DNA from: Flavobacterium hungaricum
GTDB taxonomy: Bacteria; Bacteroidota; Bacteroidia; Flavobacteriales; Flavobacteriaceae
Length of the DNA stretch: 64,000 bases
NCBI RefSeq assembly: GCF_015182285.1
Contig: NZ_PRDM01000007.1
Location: 1-64,000 of the forward strand
Direction of reading: 5' to 3'
Shown here: piece by piece, positions 43,668 to 51,726 of the stretch
How positions within the stretch are numbered: position 1 is the first letter of the stretch
Layout of the letters: each line of letters opens with the position of its first letter
Made by a program: the position numbers and the translations under genes
Notes under the pieces: model-generated
Seen by the model: only the letters and a program-made list of their open reading frames with translations
What the model was told of the DNA's origin: nothing
Database searches by the model: none

Positions 43668-43754
43668 AAATAAGGAAGCCTTTAAATGAATTTAAATGTA
43701 TGTTTTTAAACTTGATAGAAATATTTTTTTGAATAAAACAGAATTCAAAAAGGG

Positions 43755-44339
43755 TTAAAGAGAAATTAATTTTTGATAAGAATTCTTTCTTAACTCTTCA
43801 AAAAACACCGTGAATTCTTCTTCAAATTCAGAATAATGTTCTTTAAGTTCTTCGACAGCAAACTGCATTCGCGACGTATTTTTTGACCTTCTATCCATTT
43901 GGGTCAGAATCTGGTGGATTCCTTCGACAGTCTGATAACTCAAAAGCCAGTTTCGTTCGATCATATACGGCATTAAACCCTGTGTCTTTTCGGTCAAAAT
44001 ATCATAATTCTGATGCAGGGAATTATAAAAACGATTTATAAAATCTTCTAATTTTTCATCAGAATAATTGGTCCAGTTTTTGGCTAAAAAATGATCGTAA
44101 ACAATATCGACTACAACGCCGGAATAGTGATGGTATTTTTCGTGAAGCCTTTTGGTGCTTTGTCTGAAAATATCGTGAGAATCAGTATAAGTATCAATAA
44201 ATCGGTGTAATAATATGCCTTTTTGGACATCTTCCGGAAAATGCGCAAATTGTTTTCCTCGGATTCCGTCGGCCATAAAATTGCCAATCTTAATCAAATC
44301 ATTGTCTCCAGAAAGATATATATGAGCTAGGAAATTCAT
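43755..44339 (-). CDS. Acyl carrier protein phosphodiesterase-like protein (AcpH family)
   Basis: A 194-residue HD-fold-like protein with MNFLAHIYLSGDNDLIKIGNFMADGIRG, LLHRFIDTYTDSHDIF and HYSGVVVDIVYDHFLAKNW, the conserved blocks of the DUF479/AcpH family. AcpH removes 4'-phosphopantetheine from holo-ACP. The metal-binding His and Asp residues of these blocks are all present. The gene is divergent from glmM and sits alone between short AT-rich gaps. Confidence 0.9.
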   Translation of the reverse strand: MNFLAHIYLSGDNDLIKIGNFMADGIRGKQFAHFPEDVQKGILLHRFIDTYTDSHDIFRQSTKRLHEKYHHYSGVVVDIVYDHFLAKNWTNYSDEKLEDFINRFYNSLHQNYDILTEKTQGLMPYMIERNWLLSYQTVEGIHQILTQMDRRSKNTSRMQFAVEELKEHYSEFEEEFTVFFEELRKNSYQKLISL

Positions 44340-44344
44340 TTTTG

Positions 44345-44525
44345 TTCTTTTAAGATGCTAAGGTTCTGAGATTCTTAGAAACTAAGCTAATTATTGTAAA
44401 AGTATAAAAACTTTTTTAAATCATTTTGTTATAAAAAATCACTCGTGCCAAACTTCAGGCTCTAAAATCTCAGAAGCTTAAAAAAAATCTTACCCGCTTT
44501 GCAACTTAGAATCTTAGCAACTTTT
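44345..44525. repeat. Repeat-like intergenic sequence before glmM
   Basis: TTAAGATGCTAAGGTTCTGAG and TAGAATCTTAGCAACTT (both with CTTAG/CTAAG words) are loosely inverted around an AT-rich centre. The pattern is like the other gene-end repeats of the window. It may be a degraded copy. Confidence 0.35.
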
Positions 44526-44526
44526 C

Positions 44527-44534
44527 TATATTTG
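44527..44534 (+). promoter_or_regulatory. Promoter -7 element of glmM
   Basis: TATATTTG is a perfect TAnnTTTG match, 26 bp before the glmM ATG. A TTTG at 44498 is about 25 bp upstream of it, slightly longer than usual. Confidence 0.6.
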
Positions 44535-44560
44535 TAATAAAATAACCTATACTCACAAAA

Positions 44561-45949
44561 ATGACTTTAATAAAATCTATTTCTGGAATCCGTGGAACCA
44601 TCGGTGGAAAAGTAGGAGACAATCTAACTCCTGTTGATGCTGTGAAATTTGCATCGGCTTACGGAACTTTCTTGAAAAACAATATTGCTAAAGATAAATT
44701 GACTGTTGTAATTGGCCGTGATGCTAGAATTTCCGGACCAATGATTCATAACTTGGTAGTAAATACATTAATAGGTTTGGGGATCAATGTTATTGATCTT
44801 GGGCTTTCTACAACGCCGACTGTTGAAGTTGCTGTGCCTTTAGAAAAAGCGGATGGCGGTATTATACTGACTGCTTCGCACAATCCAAAACAATGGAATG
44901 CTTTAAAATTGTTAAACGCAAAAGGCGAATTTTTAAGCGGGGCTGACGGTGCTAAAATTCTTGAAATTGCCGAAGCAGAAGCTTTTGATTTTTCGGATGT
45001 AGATAGTTTGGGCGAGATCACAATAAACGATGCGTATATGGATATTCATATTGACGAGGTTTTAAATTTACCTCTTGTTGATGTTGAGGCTGTAAAAGAA
45101 GCGAAGTTTAAAGTGGTAGTTGATGGTGTCAACTCTTCTGGTGGAATTATCATCCCGAGACTTCTTGAATTAATGGGTGTAGAAGTAATTGAATTATACT
45201 GCGAACCAAACGGACATTTCCCGCATAATCCAGAGCCTCTAAAAGAACATTTAACGGATATCTCGGAATTGGTTGTAAAAGAAAAAGCTGATTTTGGAAT
45301 CGTGGTGGATCCAGATGTTGACCGTCTGGCTTTTATCTGTGAAGATGGCGAAATGTTTGGTGAAGAATATACTTTGGTTGCTGTTGCGGATTACGTTTTA
45401 AGTAAAACTCCAGGAAATACAGTTTCAAACATGTCGTCTTCTCGTGCTTTGAGAGATGTTACAAATGCACATAACGGAAACTACGAAGCAAGTGCTGTAG
45501 GAGAAGTGAATGTGGTTGAATTAATGAAAAAAAATAATGCCATTATCGGCGGTGAAGGAAACGGCGGGATTATTTATCCTGAATTGCATTACGGACGTGA
45601 CAGTTTGGTTGGAGTGGCACTTTTCTTAACGCACTTAGCCAATAAAAAAATGTCTGTTGCAGCTTTGAGAGCTTCTTATCCAGAATATTATATGAGCAAA
45701 AACAAAATCGAATTGACACCGCAGATTGATGTTGATGCAATTTTGGCTCAAATGACAGAAAAGTATCAAAACGAAGATATTTCTACAATTGACGGTGTAA
45801 AAATTGATTTTGAAACTGAATGGGTTCATTTGAGAAAATCAAATACAGAACCAATTATTCGTATTTATACAGAAGCACCTTCGCAAGATGCAGCCGATAA
45901 ATTGGCACTTCGAATTATTGATGAAATTAAAGTTATTGCGGGAATTTAA
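44561..45949 (+). CDS. glmM: Phosphoglucosamine mutase
   Basis: A 462-residue alpha-D-phosphohexomutase. The active-site phosphoserine lies in TASHNP (Ser106), the metal-binding loop is DPDVDRL, and the sugar-binding loop is EGNGG. The C-terminal phosphate-binding block is RKSNTEPIIRIYTEA. The N-terminus LIKSISGIRGTIGG and length fit the GlmM branch of Bacteroidota, though a phosphomannomutase role is not excluded. GlmM makes glucosamine 1-phosphate for UDP-GlcNAc, hence peptidoglycan and lipid A. Confidence 0.92.
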   Translation: MTLIKSISGIRGTIGGKVGDNLTPVDAVKFASAYGTFLKNNIAKDKLTVVIGRDARISGPMIHNLVVNTLIGLGINVIDLGLSTTPTVEVAVPLEKADGGIILTASHNPKQWNALKLLNAKGEFLSGADGAKILEIAEAEAFDFSDVDSLGEITINDAYMDIHIDEVLNLPLVDVEAVKEAKFKVVVDGVNSSGGIIIPRLLELMGVEVIELYCEPNGHFPHNPEPLKEHLTDISELVVKEKADFGIVVDPDVDRLAFICEDGEMFGEEYTLVAVADYVLSKTPGNTVSNMSSSRALRDVTNAHNGNYEASAVGEVNVVELMKKNNAIIGGEGNGGIIYPELHYGRDSLVGVALFLTHLANKKMSVAALRASYPEYYMSKNKIELTPQIDVDAILAQMTEKYQNEDISTIDGVKIDFETEWVHLRKSNTEPIIRIYTEAPSQDAADKLALRIIDEIKVIAGI

Positions 45950-45971
45950 TCTCGATTATATTCAAAATATA

Positions 45972-46007
45972 AAATACCTCTTTCATTTTTGAAAGAGGTA
46001 TTTTTTT
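45972..46007. terminator. Bidirectional terminator between glmM and the glycosidase
   Basis: AAATACCTCTTTCA and TGAAAGAGGTATTT form a 14-bp stem with a TTTT loop and a T-run. It lies 22 bp after the glmM stop and 12 bp after the stop of the converging gene. Confidence 0.92.
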
Positions 46008-46019
46008 ATAATAGAGAAT

Positions 46020-47504
46020 CTAGTTTTTTATAATTTTCGTTGATTTCTTAAACGAACCGTATTGAACTGTTACTATATAAATTCCGTTTGAAAGTTTATC
46101 GCCAATTTTAATGTCTTCATTGGTATAAAAGGCATCGGAAGAATAACAAACTGCGCCTTTCATATCTGAAATTTTTAAGCGAACGGGTTCTGTAATTGCA
46201 GATTTTATGTGAAGTACAGATTGTTCCTTAAACGGATTTGGGTAAATAGTTAAAGCATCTTTTTCGGAAACAGGATCGTCTATTCCTAAATTGACTGCCT
46301 CGACATCAATAAAATTAAAATTCATATCGTTTGATTTGAATTTGATCTTCAAATACACTTCGCCTTTTGGTAATGTAATCCCGTTTACAACTTTATCAGT
46401 ATAAGTTTGAGCTCCTCCTGTCGCAGGAAAAGTTTCATCTGTTTTTGCAGCAACATCATTTACATAAATGTCAAATTTACCGGGAATAGTCTGAGAAGCA
46501 ACTCTGAAAGTAAGTTTATAAGTTCCAGCATTGGAAACGTTTAACATAAATTCATTCCAATCTCCATTACTGATAGAAGAAACCGTTTGTCCAGTTCCAG
46601 AATCAGTTGTTGTTAGTAATGCAGTTCCTTTACGTCGGTAATGTTTGTTGGCAGTAATTCTGCCCGGAATGTTCATTTTTTTATTGGTGTACGTAATATT
46701 TATGTATTCTGTTCCAATAGGTTTTAAAACGCCGCTTACAGGGCTTAATAACTGACCTTCCAGCATATCGGTCCAAGCAGCAGGAACTCTTCCCGTAAAC
46801 CAAGAATACCTGTAAATGTCAGGATCGTTTTCAAAGCTATTCAAAATATCTTTCATAAAAGCTATTTTCTGATCTGCAGTCTGAATTACCCTGTTGGCAA
46901 ACTCCGTTACCCAGATAGGGCGGTTGTATTTTTTGAGAAGCCCCGTAACTCCAATAACCGATCCTGCGGTATTGTCATAAGTATGAAAAGCAATATAATC
47001 TACTTTACAATTTGGACATAAGAGAAAAAACTCGTCGTGCCATTTTAAAGGATCGCTATAACCTCCGTAATTATCAGGACCATTGTAGGCAGGAGAAGCA
47101 CTTACAATTTCTAAGTTTTTTGCAGCCGCAATCTTTTCTACGTTTGTCCATGCGTTTACTGCTTCCTGCGGGGTTAATCGGGCGCCGTCATTAAAATTAG
47201 GTTCATTAAAAGCTAATAAATACTTAGCTCCGGGTTTTATTTTGTTAATGAAGGCCTGAACTTCGGTATCGCTGATTTTTCCCCAAGCCATCGGAACGTA
47301 TTCGACTCCGATAGATTCGTAATTGGCATTGGTGTCGTTTTCGGGCAGAGAACCCCAATTGTACCACCAGGAAACCCCAGGTTTAAGGGCCAGTAGGTCG
47401 GCTGTAGAATTTTGTCCGTAAGCTATTCCGCGTTTTGGGCTTTGAGCGAAAGTAGTTACTGCAAAAAACAAGTACAGCGATGTAATGAATAGTTTTTTTT
47501 TCAT
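46020..47504 (-). CDS. T9SS-secreted GH128-like glycoside hydrolase with a CBM6-like module
   Basis: A 494-residue secreted protein with signal peptide MKKKLFITSLYLFFAVTTFA. The catalytic domain (about 22-275) matches the Asl1/GH128 type (beta-1,3-glucanase). WWYNWG marks its start, Glu101 in LAFNEPNF is the probable acid/base, and Glu201 in PIWVTEFA the probable nucleophile. A CBM6-like module follows (about 280-405, IPGRITANKHY, YKLTFRVAS). The C-terminus is a type A T9SS sorting domain (LTIYPNPFKEQ, LKISDMKG, SNGIYIVTVQ). Fungal or algal beta-1,3-glucan is the expected substrate, inferred from the family. Confidence 0.88.
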   Translation of the reverse strand: MKKKLFITSLYLFFAVTTFAQSPKRGIAYGQNSTADLLALKPGVSWWYNWGSLPENDTNANYESIGVEYVPMAWGKISDTEVQAFINKIKPGAKYLLAFNEPNFNDGARLTPQEAVNAWTNVEKIAAAKNLEIVSASPAYNGPDNYGGYSDPLKWHDEFFLLCPNCKVDYIAFHTYDNTAGSVIGVTGLLKKYNRPIWVTEFANRVIQTADQKIAFMKDILNSFENDPDIYRYSWFTGRVPAAWTDMLEGQLLSPVSGVLKPIGTEYINITYTNKKMNIPGRITANKHYRRKGTALLTTTDSGTGQTVSSISNGDWNEFMLNVSNAGTYKLTFRVASQTIPGKFDIYVNDVAAKTDETFPATGGAQTYTDKVVNGITLPKGEVYLKIKFKSNDMNFNFIDVEAVNLGIDDPVSEKDALTIYPNPFKEQSVLHIKSAITEPVRLKISDMKGAVCYSSDAFYTNEDIKIGDKLSNGIYIVTVQYGSFKKSTKIIKN

Positions 47505-47541
47505 AAGTAGATAATTTGATTTGGGTAAATTTTATCAACTT

Positions 47542-47575
47542 CAAATATATTATTCTGTAATCAATATCTTGTCAA
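47542..47575 (-). promoter_or_regulatory. Promoter of the GH128-like gene
   Basis: On the minus strand TTG (47575-47573), a 23-bp spacer and TATATTTG (47549-47542) form one of the better matches in the window to the Flavobacterium promoter (TTG, 17-23 bp, TAnnTTTG). It is 38 bp before the ATG. Confidence 0.65.
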
Positions 47576-47635
47576 AAAAAATATTACAAAAACCCATCAA
47601 ATTTAGCTGCGCCTACACTGAATTGGCTTAAAACA

Positions 47636-47672
47636 AAAAATCCAAAAAGCTGTTATGTCTTTTTGGATTTTT
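47636..47672 (-). terminator. Terminator after the acyltransferase gene
   Basis: AAAAATCCAAAAAG and CTTTTTGGATTTTT form a 14-bp stem with a 9-base loop, eight bases after the stop at 47680. Confidence 0.88.
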
Positions 47673-47679
47673 ATAAGCA

Positions 47680-48555
47680 TTATTTTTCAACTCGGTGTTT
47701 CCATCTTTTATGTGTCCATAAATAAAATTCAGGCTGTTCCAAGATTTGTTTTTCGACTTCTTGTAAGTACATTTCTGTGATTTTAAAATCCGGATATTCT
47801 TTCGGATTGTCGGCAAGAGAAAGAAAGGTCGCTTCGTAATAACCTCTTTTTACCTTTTTTACTTTTACCATGATCACGGCCAAATCGTATTTTTTGGCCA
47901 GCATTTCGGCACCGGTGTGTACTGGGACTTCAATTCCTAAAAAAGGCATCGAATGAAAAATCCTGTCCAATTTTGGAGATTGATCACTCGCAAGACCATA
48001 TAGACTTAATTTTCCGTTACGCTGGTTTTGCGCCATTGTCGGAATTGCTTTTCTGGTTTCGATCATTTCAGTATTGTATTTTGTTCGAATTTTTCGAATC
48101 AATTTATCAAAATAAGGATTTGCTAGTTTTTTGTATACCGCAACACCTTGAAAACCAAGTTTCGGATTGATTGTTAAAAGCCATTCGTAACTCGCATAAT
48201 GAGAAGCAACAAGAATGACGCTTTTCCCTTTTTTAGCATAATCCAATACCAGATCAATATTTGTTACGTGAAATCTTCTTTCCATTTCCTCAGCAGAAAT
48301 AGTCATCGTTTTAATCATTTCTAAAAACATATCACACATATGTTTGTAGAATTTCTTTTCGATTTCTTTTCTTGCAGCATCGCTTAAATGCGGCAATGTA
48401 AGTGCCAGATTCTCGCGAACGACTTTTTTACGGTATCCGACCACTCTGTAAATTAAAAAATAAACAAAATCTGAAAACAAATAAAATAATCGAAAAGGAA
48501 GTATAGAAATAAGCCACAATAAAGGATAGGCCAAAATATAAACTAAAAACTGCAT
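47680..48555 (-). CDS. Lipid A biosynthesis lysophospholipid acyltransferase (LpxL/HtrB family)
   Basis: A 291-residue membrane-associated acyltransferase with an N-terminal hydrophobic helix (about 4-35). The catalytic HX4E motif is VASHYASYEW, with His119 and Glu124. GLASDQSPK and MPFLGIEVPVHTGAEMLAKKYD are the substrate blocks usual for LpxL. It adds a secondary acyl chain to lipid A (late acyltransferase). A -7 element TATCTTTG lies at 48570-48577. Confidence 0.9.
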   Translation of the reverse strand: MQFLVYILAYPLLWLISILPFRLFYLFSDFVYFLIYRVVGYRKKVVRENLALTLPHLSDAARKEIEKKFYKHMCDMFLEMIKTMTISAEEMERRFHVTNIDLVLDYAKKGKSVILVASHYASYEWLLTINPKLGFQGVAVYKKLANPYFDKLIRKIRTKYNTEMIETRKAIPTMAQNQRNGKLSLYGLASDQSPKLDRIFHSMPFLGIEVPVHTGAEMLAKKYDLAVIMVKVKKVKRGYYEATFLSLADNPKEYPDFKITEMYLQEVEKQILEQPEFYLWTHKRWKHRVEK

Positions 48556-48569
48556 GTAATTTTTTTTTA

Positions 48570-48577
48570 CAAAGATA
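48570..48577 (-). promoter_or_regulatory. Promoter -7 element of the acyltransferase gene
   Basis: TATCTTTG on the minus strand fits TAnnTTTG, 15 bp before the ATG at 48555. Confidence 0.5.
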
Positions 48578-48667
48578 TTTAAAAATGCTTTGCGATTTGA
48601 TATTTTGCTTTCGTGCGTACTTATGTTTAAGAATGATTATATTTACAATTCACAATAATTATATTTT

Positions 48668-49306
48668 ATGAATCTTTTTTTGGCAGGTATTATAATTGCA
48701 AATGTATTGATTAGTTACAAGGGTTTTAATGATCTTTATTTTTTTAGAAAATACGAATTTCATATCGGAAGCATTCGTTCGGGAGAACAAATAAGAATGC
48801 TGTCTTCTGGTTTTCTGCATGTTGATATGATGCATTTGTTTTTCAATATGCTGACGTTGTGGTTTTTTGCGTCAGATGTAATTAATAATTTAGGAAATGT
48901 TTCATTTTTACTGATATACTTTGGGAGTTTGATTTTTGGAAATTTACTCACTATGGTATTTCACAAAAATGATTATAGTTACCGCGCGGTAGGAGCTTCG
49001 GGTGCAGTGACAGGTGTTTTGTACGCAGCGATTCTGTTAAGCCCGGGTAAAGATGTTTGTCTGTATTTTTTTCTTTGTATTCCAGGTTTCATTTTTGCAA
49101 TTCTATATTTACTTTATTCCATTTACGGAATGAAGGCCCAAAACGACAATATTGGCCACACAGCACACTTTGGAGGCGCTATAGGAGGTTATTTAATCAC
49201 ATTGATAAAAGTTCCTTCGCTGGTTACCGACCAGACTTTTATTGTGGTACTGATGGCAATTCCTATTTTAATACTTTTTGGAATGGCAAAATTGGGAAAA
49301 CTATAA
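48668..49306 (+). CDS. Rhomboid family intramembrane serine protease
   Basis: A 212-residue protein with six hydrophobic segments. The catalytic Ser111 is in GASGAVTG and His167 in GHTAHFGGAIGG, and HLFFN supplies His56 and Asn60 of the oxyanion region. The dyad is intact. Rhomboids cleave within transmembrane helices, and the substrate is unknown. It is divergent from the acyltransferase gene, and a SIMPL protein gene follows on the same strand. Confidence 0.92.
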   Translation: MNLFLAGIIIANVLISYKGFNDLYFFRKYEFHIGSIRSGEQIRMLSSGFLHVDMMHLFFNMLTLWFFASDVINNLGNVSFLLIYFGSLIFGNLLTMVFHKNDYSYRAVGASGAVTGVLYAAILLSPGKDVCLYFFLCIPGFIFAILYLLYSIYGMKAQNDNIGHTAHFGGAIGGYLITLIKVPSLVTDQTFIVVLMAIPILILFGMAKLGKL

Positions 49307-49358
49307 TGCTGGCATAACTTTTGGAATGCACTTATCAAATAATTAAAATTTAACAAAA

Positions 49359-50048
49359 ATGAAAAAACTAGTATTATTTTTAACAATCATGTTTATGACT
49401 ATGTCTTACGGCCAGGAAATCAAACAAATTCCGCTGATCAATGTGAACGGCGAAGGAAAAGTAAAAGTAGCCCCTGATCAGGTTTGTATTTCAGCTTCTG
49501 TTGAAACAAAAGGGAATAATGCTAAAGACGTTAAAAAACAAAACGACGAAAAGATGGATGCTGTTTTAAAATTCATCAAAAAAATGGGTATTCCAACAGC
49601 AGATTTTAAAACAAAACAAGTAGCTCTTAATCCGCAGTACGATTATGAGAAAAAGAAAACTTCTTATAACGCAGTTCAAACTGTAGAAATCGTAGTAAGA
49701 GATTTAGCTAAATACGATGAGTTAATGGAAGGTTTGGTACAACAGGGAATCAACCGTATCGACAAAGTTTCTTTTGAATCTTCTAAATTGGCGCAGCACC
49801 AATCTGAAGCTAGAAAATTAGCGATGAAAGATGCTAAGGTAAAAGCAGAAGAATATGTGTCTGTTTTAGGACAGAAAGTGGGTAAAGCTTTTACAATTTC
49901 TGATAACTCTCAAGTGTATCACCCACAGCCGATGTATGCATCAATGCGTATGAAAGAATCTGCTGATCTTGGAGCTTCAAACGAAACTCTGGCAATTGGC
50001 GAAATCGAAATCACGGCAAACGTAAGTGTAAGCTTTGTATTAGACTAA
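49359..50048 (+). CDS. SIMPL (DUF541) domain periplasmic protein
   Basis: A 229-residue protein with signal peptide MKKLVLFLTIMFMTMSYGQ and the DUF541 fold: INVNGEGKVKVAPDQVCISASVETKG, FKTKQVALNPQYDYEKKKTSYNA, KLAMKDAKVKAEEYVSVLGQKVG and ITANVSVSF at the end. The E. coli relative (YggE) and its kin are linked to oxidative stress and form oligomers, but no reaction is known. It lies 52 bp after the rhomboid gene, and a strong terminator follows. Confidence 0.92.
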   Translation: MKKLVLFLTIMFMTMSYGQEIKQIPLINVNGEGKVKVAPDQVCISASVETKGNNAKDVKKQNDEKMDAVLKFIKKMGIPTADFKTKQVALNPQYDYEKKKTSYNAVQTVEIVVRDLAKYDELMEGLVQQGINRIDKVSFESSKLAQHQSEARKLAMKDAKVKAEEYVSVLGQKVGKAFTISDNSQVYHPQPMYASMRMKESADLGASNETLAIGEIEITANVSVSFVLD

Positions 50049-50070
50049 AGAAAATAGATTTTCAATATTT

Positions 50071-50108
50071 AAAAACCAAATTCCAAATCGGGATTTGGTT
50101 TTTTTTAT
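50071..50108 (+). terminator. Terminator after the SIMPL gene
   Basis: AAAAACCAAATTCC and GGGATTTGGTTTTT pair (one G-T) around AAATC, with a T-run to 50107. It is 22 bp after the stop. Confidence 0.9.
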
Positions 50109-50328
50109 GTTTTGATTTTCAGTATCATAAATCGTAATCCTATAATTCCCGCTGCATAATCATGTAATTTTTTTTTGAAGATTTCATTTAGTTTTAGAGT
50201 TCAGAAAAAATCAGTAAAAAGAAGAAATGATTTAAGTTCGGCTTCATAAAAGACAGGTCAGCTAATTTAATGTTTTCGAATACTTTTTCTGAGTGCTGAT
50301 TTGCCGGTTGTGTCGTTCGGATTTAAAG

Positions 50329-50365
50329 AAACCCTTTGGTATAAATTACCAAAGGGTTTTGTTTT
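50329..50365. terminator. Second terminator hairpin, facing the MscS gene
   Basis: AAACCCTTTGGTA and TACCAAAGGGTTT form a 13-bp perfect stem with a 5-base loop and TTTTG on the + side. It is about 50 bp after the stop of the leftward MscS gene, so it probably ends that transcript. The 220 bp between the two terminators hold no gene that I can support. Confidence 0.8.
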
Positions 50366-50409
50366 ATTTTAAAATAATGAATGGCGGATAAATTCTAATT
50401 TGCAGCTTC

Positions 50410-51219
50410 CTATTTAACAACAAATCCAGCCTCATTAAGAGCTTCTGTAACTTTAATGATTACTTCCGAGCGGTGTTTTCCGTCGCTTATCGATAAATCG
50501 GTTTTTACCCAATAGCGTACTACAATCTGCACAACGGCACTGGTAATTCCAGATACTACAGCGGAATTAGAATACCCGTTTTCTGCGGTTTCAGCATCTG
50601 CTTTGATGATATCAGTAATAATTTCGATTGCTTTTTTATAATCGGCACCATATTCCAGACCTATAGTGAAATCCTGCAGTAAGTAACCTTCACTGTTAAA
50701 ATTGGTCAGAGTATTTTTTATTAATAATGCATTGGGAATATAGATGTTTTTACTGTCGCTTTTAATCTGTGTATCCCGAAGGTTAAGCGCAACTACTTTT
50801 CCTTTTACGCCGTTACTTTCAATAATATCGCCGACAGAAAAAGGTCTTTTAAAAGCCAATAAAATACCGGCCAGAAAATTTTCTCCAATATCTTTCAGCG
50901 CAAAACCAATAATAAAAGCAGAGATTCCGGCTCCAGCGAGAACGCTTTGAGCAACGCCGGTAAGACCGATGACGCGGAACATAAAAAGAAATCCGATAAT
51001 GATTAAGACCACTTTAATAAGATTTGCTATAAAAGAAGCTAAAAGTGGATCGTCGATGTTTCGTTTTAATCTTCGGTCCGAAAACATTTTAACCTTCGCA
51101 GCAATAAACCAAGACAGCAGAATGATTAAAATGGCTAATAATAATTTTGGAGTAATATCAACTAGTCCCTGATAGTATCCCTCAATATGTTTGATTATAT
51201 CTTGAAAAAATTCCTCCAT
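50410..51219 (-). CDS. Small-conductance mechanosensitive channel (MscS family), 269 residues
   Basis: A compact MscS. The N-terminus is MEEFFQDIIKHIEGYYQGL, TM helices lie at about 22-45, 64-86 and 91-115, and the pore helix is GAGISAFIIGFALKDIGENFLAGI. The beta domain has PFSVGDIIESNGVKGKVVALNLRDT and YIPNALL. It opens when membrane tension rises on hypo-osmotic shock. A longer in-frame start (51261) is TTG-like and adds 14 residues; the ATG at 51219 fits the family. The 7-bp repeat array lies upstream. Confidence 0.93.
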   Translation of the reverse strand: MEEFFQDIIKHIEGYYQGLVDITPKLLLAILIILLSWFIAAKVKMFSDRRLKRNIDDPLLASFIANLIKVVLIIIGFLFMFRVIGLTGVAQSVLAGAGISAFIIGFALKDIGENFLAGILLAFKRPFSVGDIIESNGVKGKVVALNLRDTQIKSDSKNIYIPNALLIKNTLTNFNSEGYLLQDFTIGLEYGADYKKAIEIITDIIKADAETAENGYSNSAVVSGITSAVVQIVVRYWVKTDLSISDGKHRSEVIIKVTEALNEAGFVVK

Positions 51220-51328
51220 TAATATGAATATTTTGAAATTAAAAAAAAGCTGTAATATCAAATTTAATAATAGGATACTGGACGGGATTATAAGTTTTTA
51301 CCATTAAATTATATAATCACTATATTTT

Positions 51329-51672
51329 GAGGGTTGTGAGTTATGGGTTGTGAGTTATGGGTTAGGAGTTAAGGGTTAGGGGTTAAGGGTTAAGGGTTAA
51401 GGGTTATGAGTTATGAGTTATGAGTTATGAGTTATGAGTTATGGGTTATGAGTTATGGGTTATGAGTTATGAGTTATGGGTTATGGGTTATGGGTTATGG
51501 GTTATGGGTTATGAGTTATGAGTTATGGGTTGTGGGTTGTGGGTTGTGGGTTAAGGTTATGGGTTATGGGTTATGGGTTATGGGTTGTGGGTTAGGTTTT
51601 TAAGGGTTAAGGGTTAAGGGTTTTGAGTTGAGGGTTTTGGATTGAGAGTTTTGGGTTGGTTATGGGGTGTTT
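51329..51672. repeat. Telomere-like array of 7-bp repeats (GGGTTAT family)
   Basis: About 340 bp of tandem heptamers, G(G/A)GTTAT with GGGTTAA and GGGTTGT variants (for example GGGTTATGGGTTATGGGT and GAGTTATGAGTTATGAGT). Runs of one variant are followed by runs of another, as expected for slippage and conversion. The G-rich strand is the + strand and its GGG runs could make G-quadruplexes. It sits between the promoter side of mscS and the stop of the kinase gene at 51727. There is no coding frame. Confidence 0.92.
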
Positions 51673-51726
51673 GTTAAGGATATGAATTATGAATTACGGG
51701 GTGTAATTCATAATTCATACCTAATA

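Noticed and set aside
50104..50328. Small RNA between two terminators
   Set aside because: No promoter element or structured core seen; the second hairpin is explained as the MscS terminator.
51329..51672. Coding microsatellite or CRISPR
   Set aside because: Seven-base period breaks all frames; no spacers; no gene calls supported.
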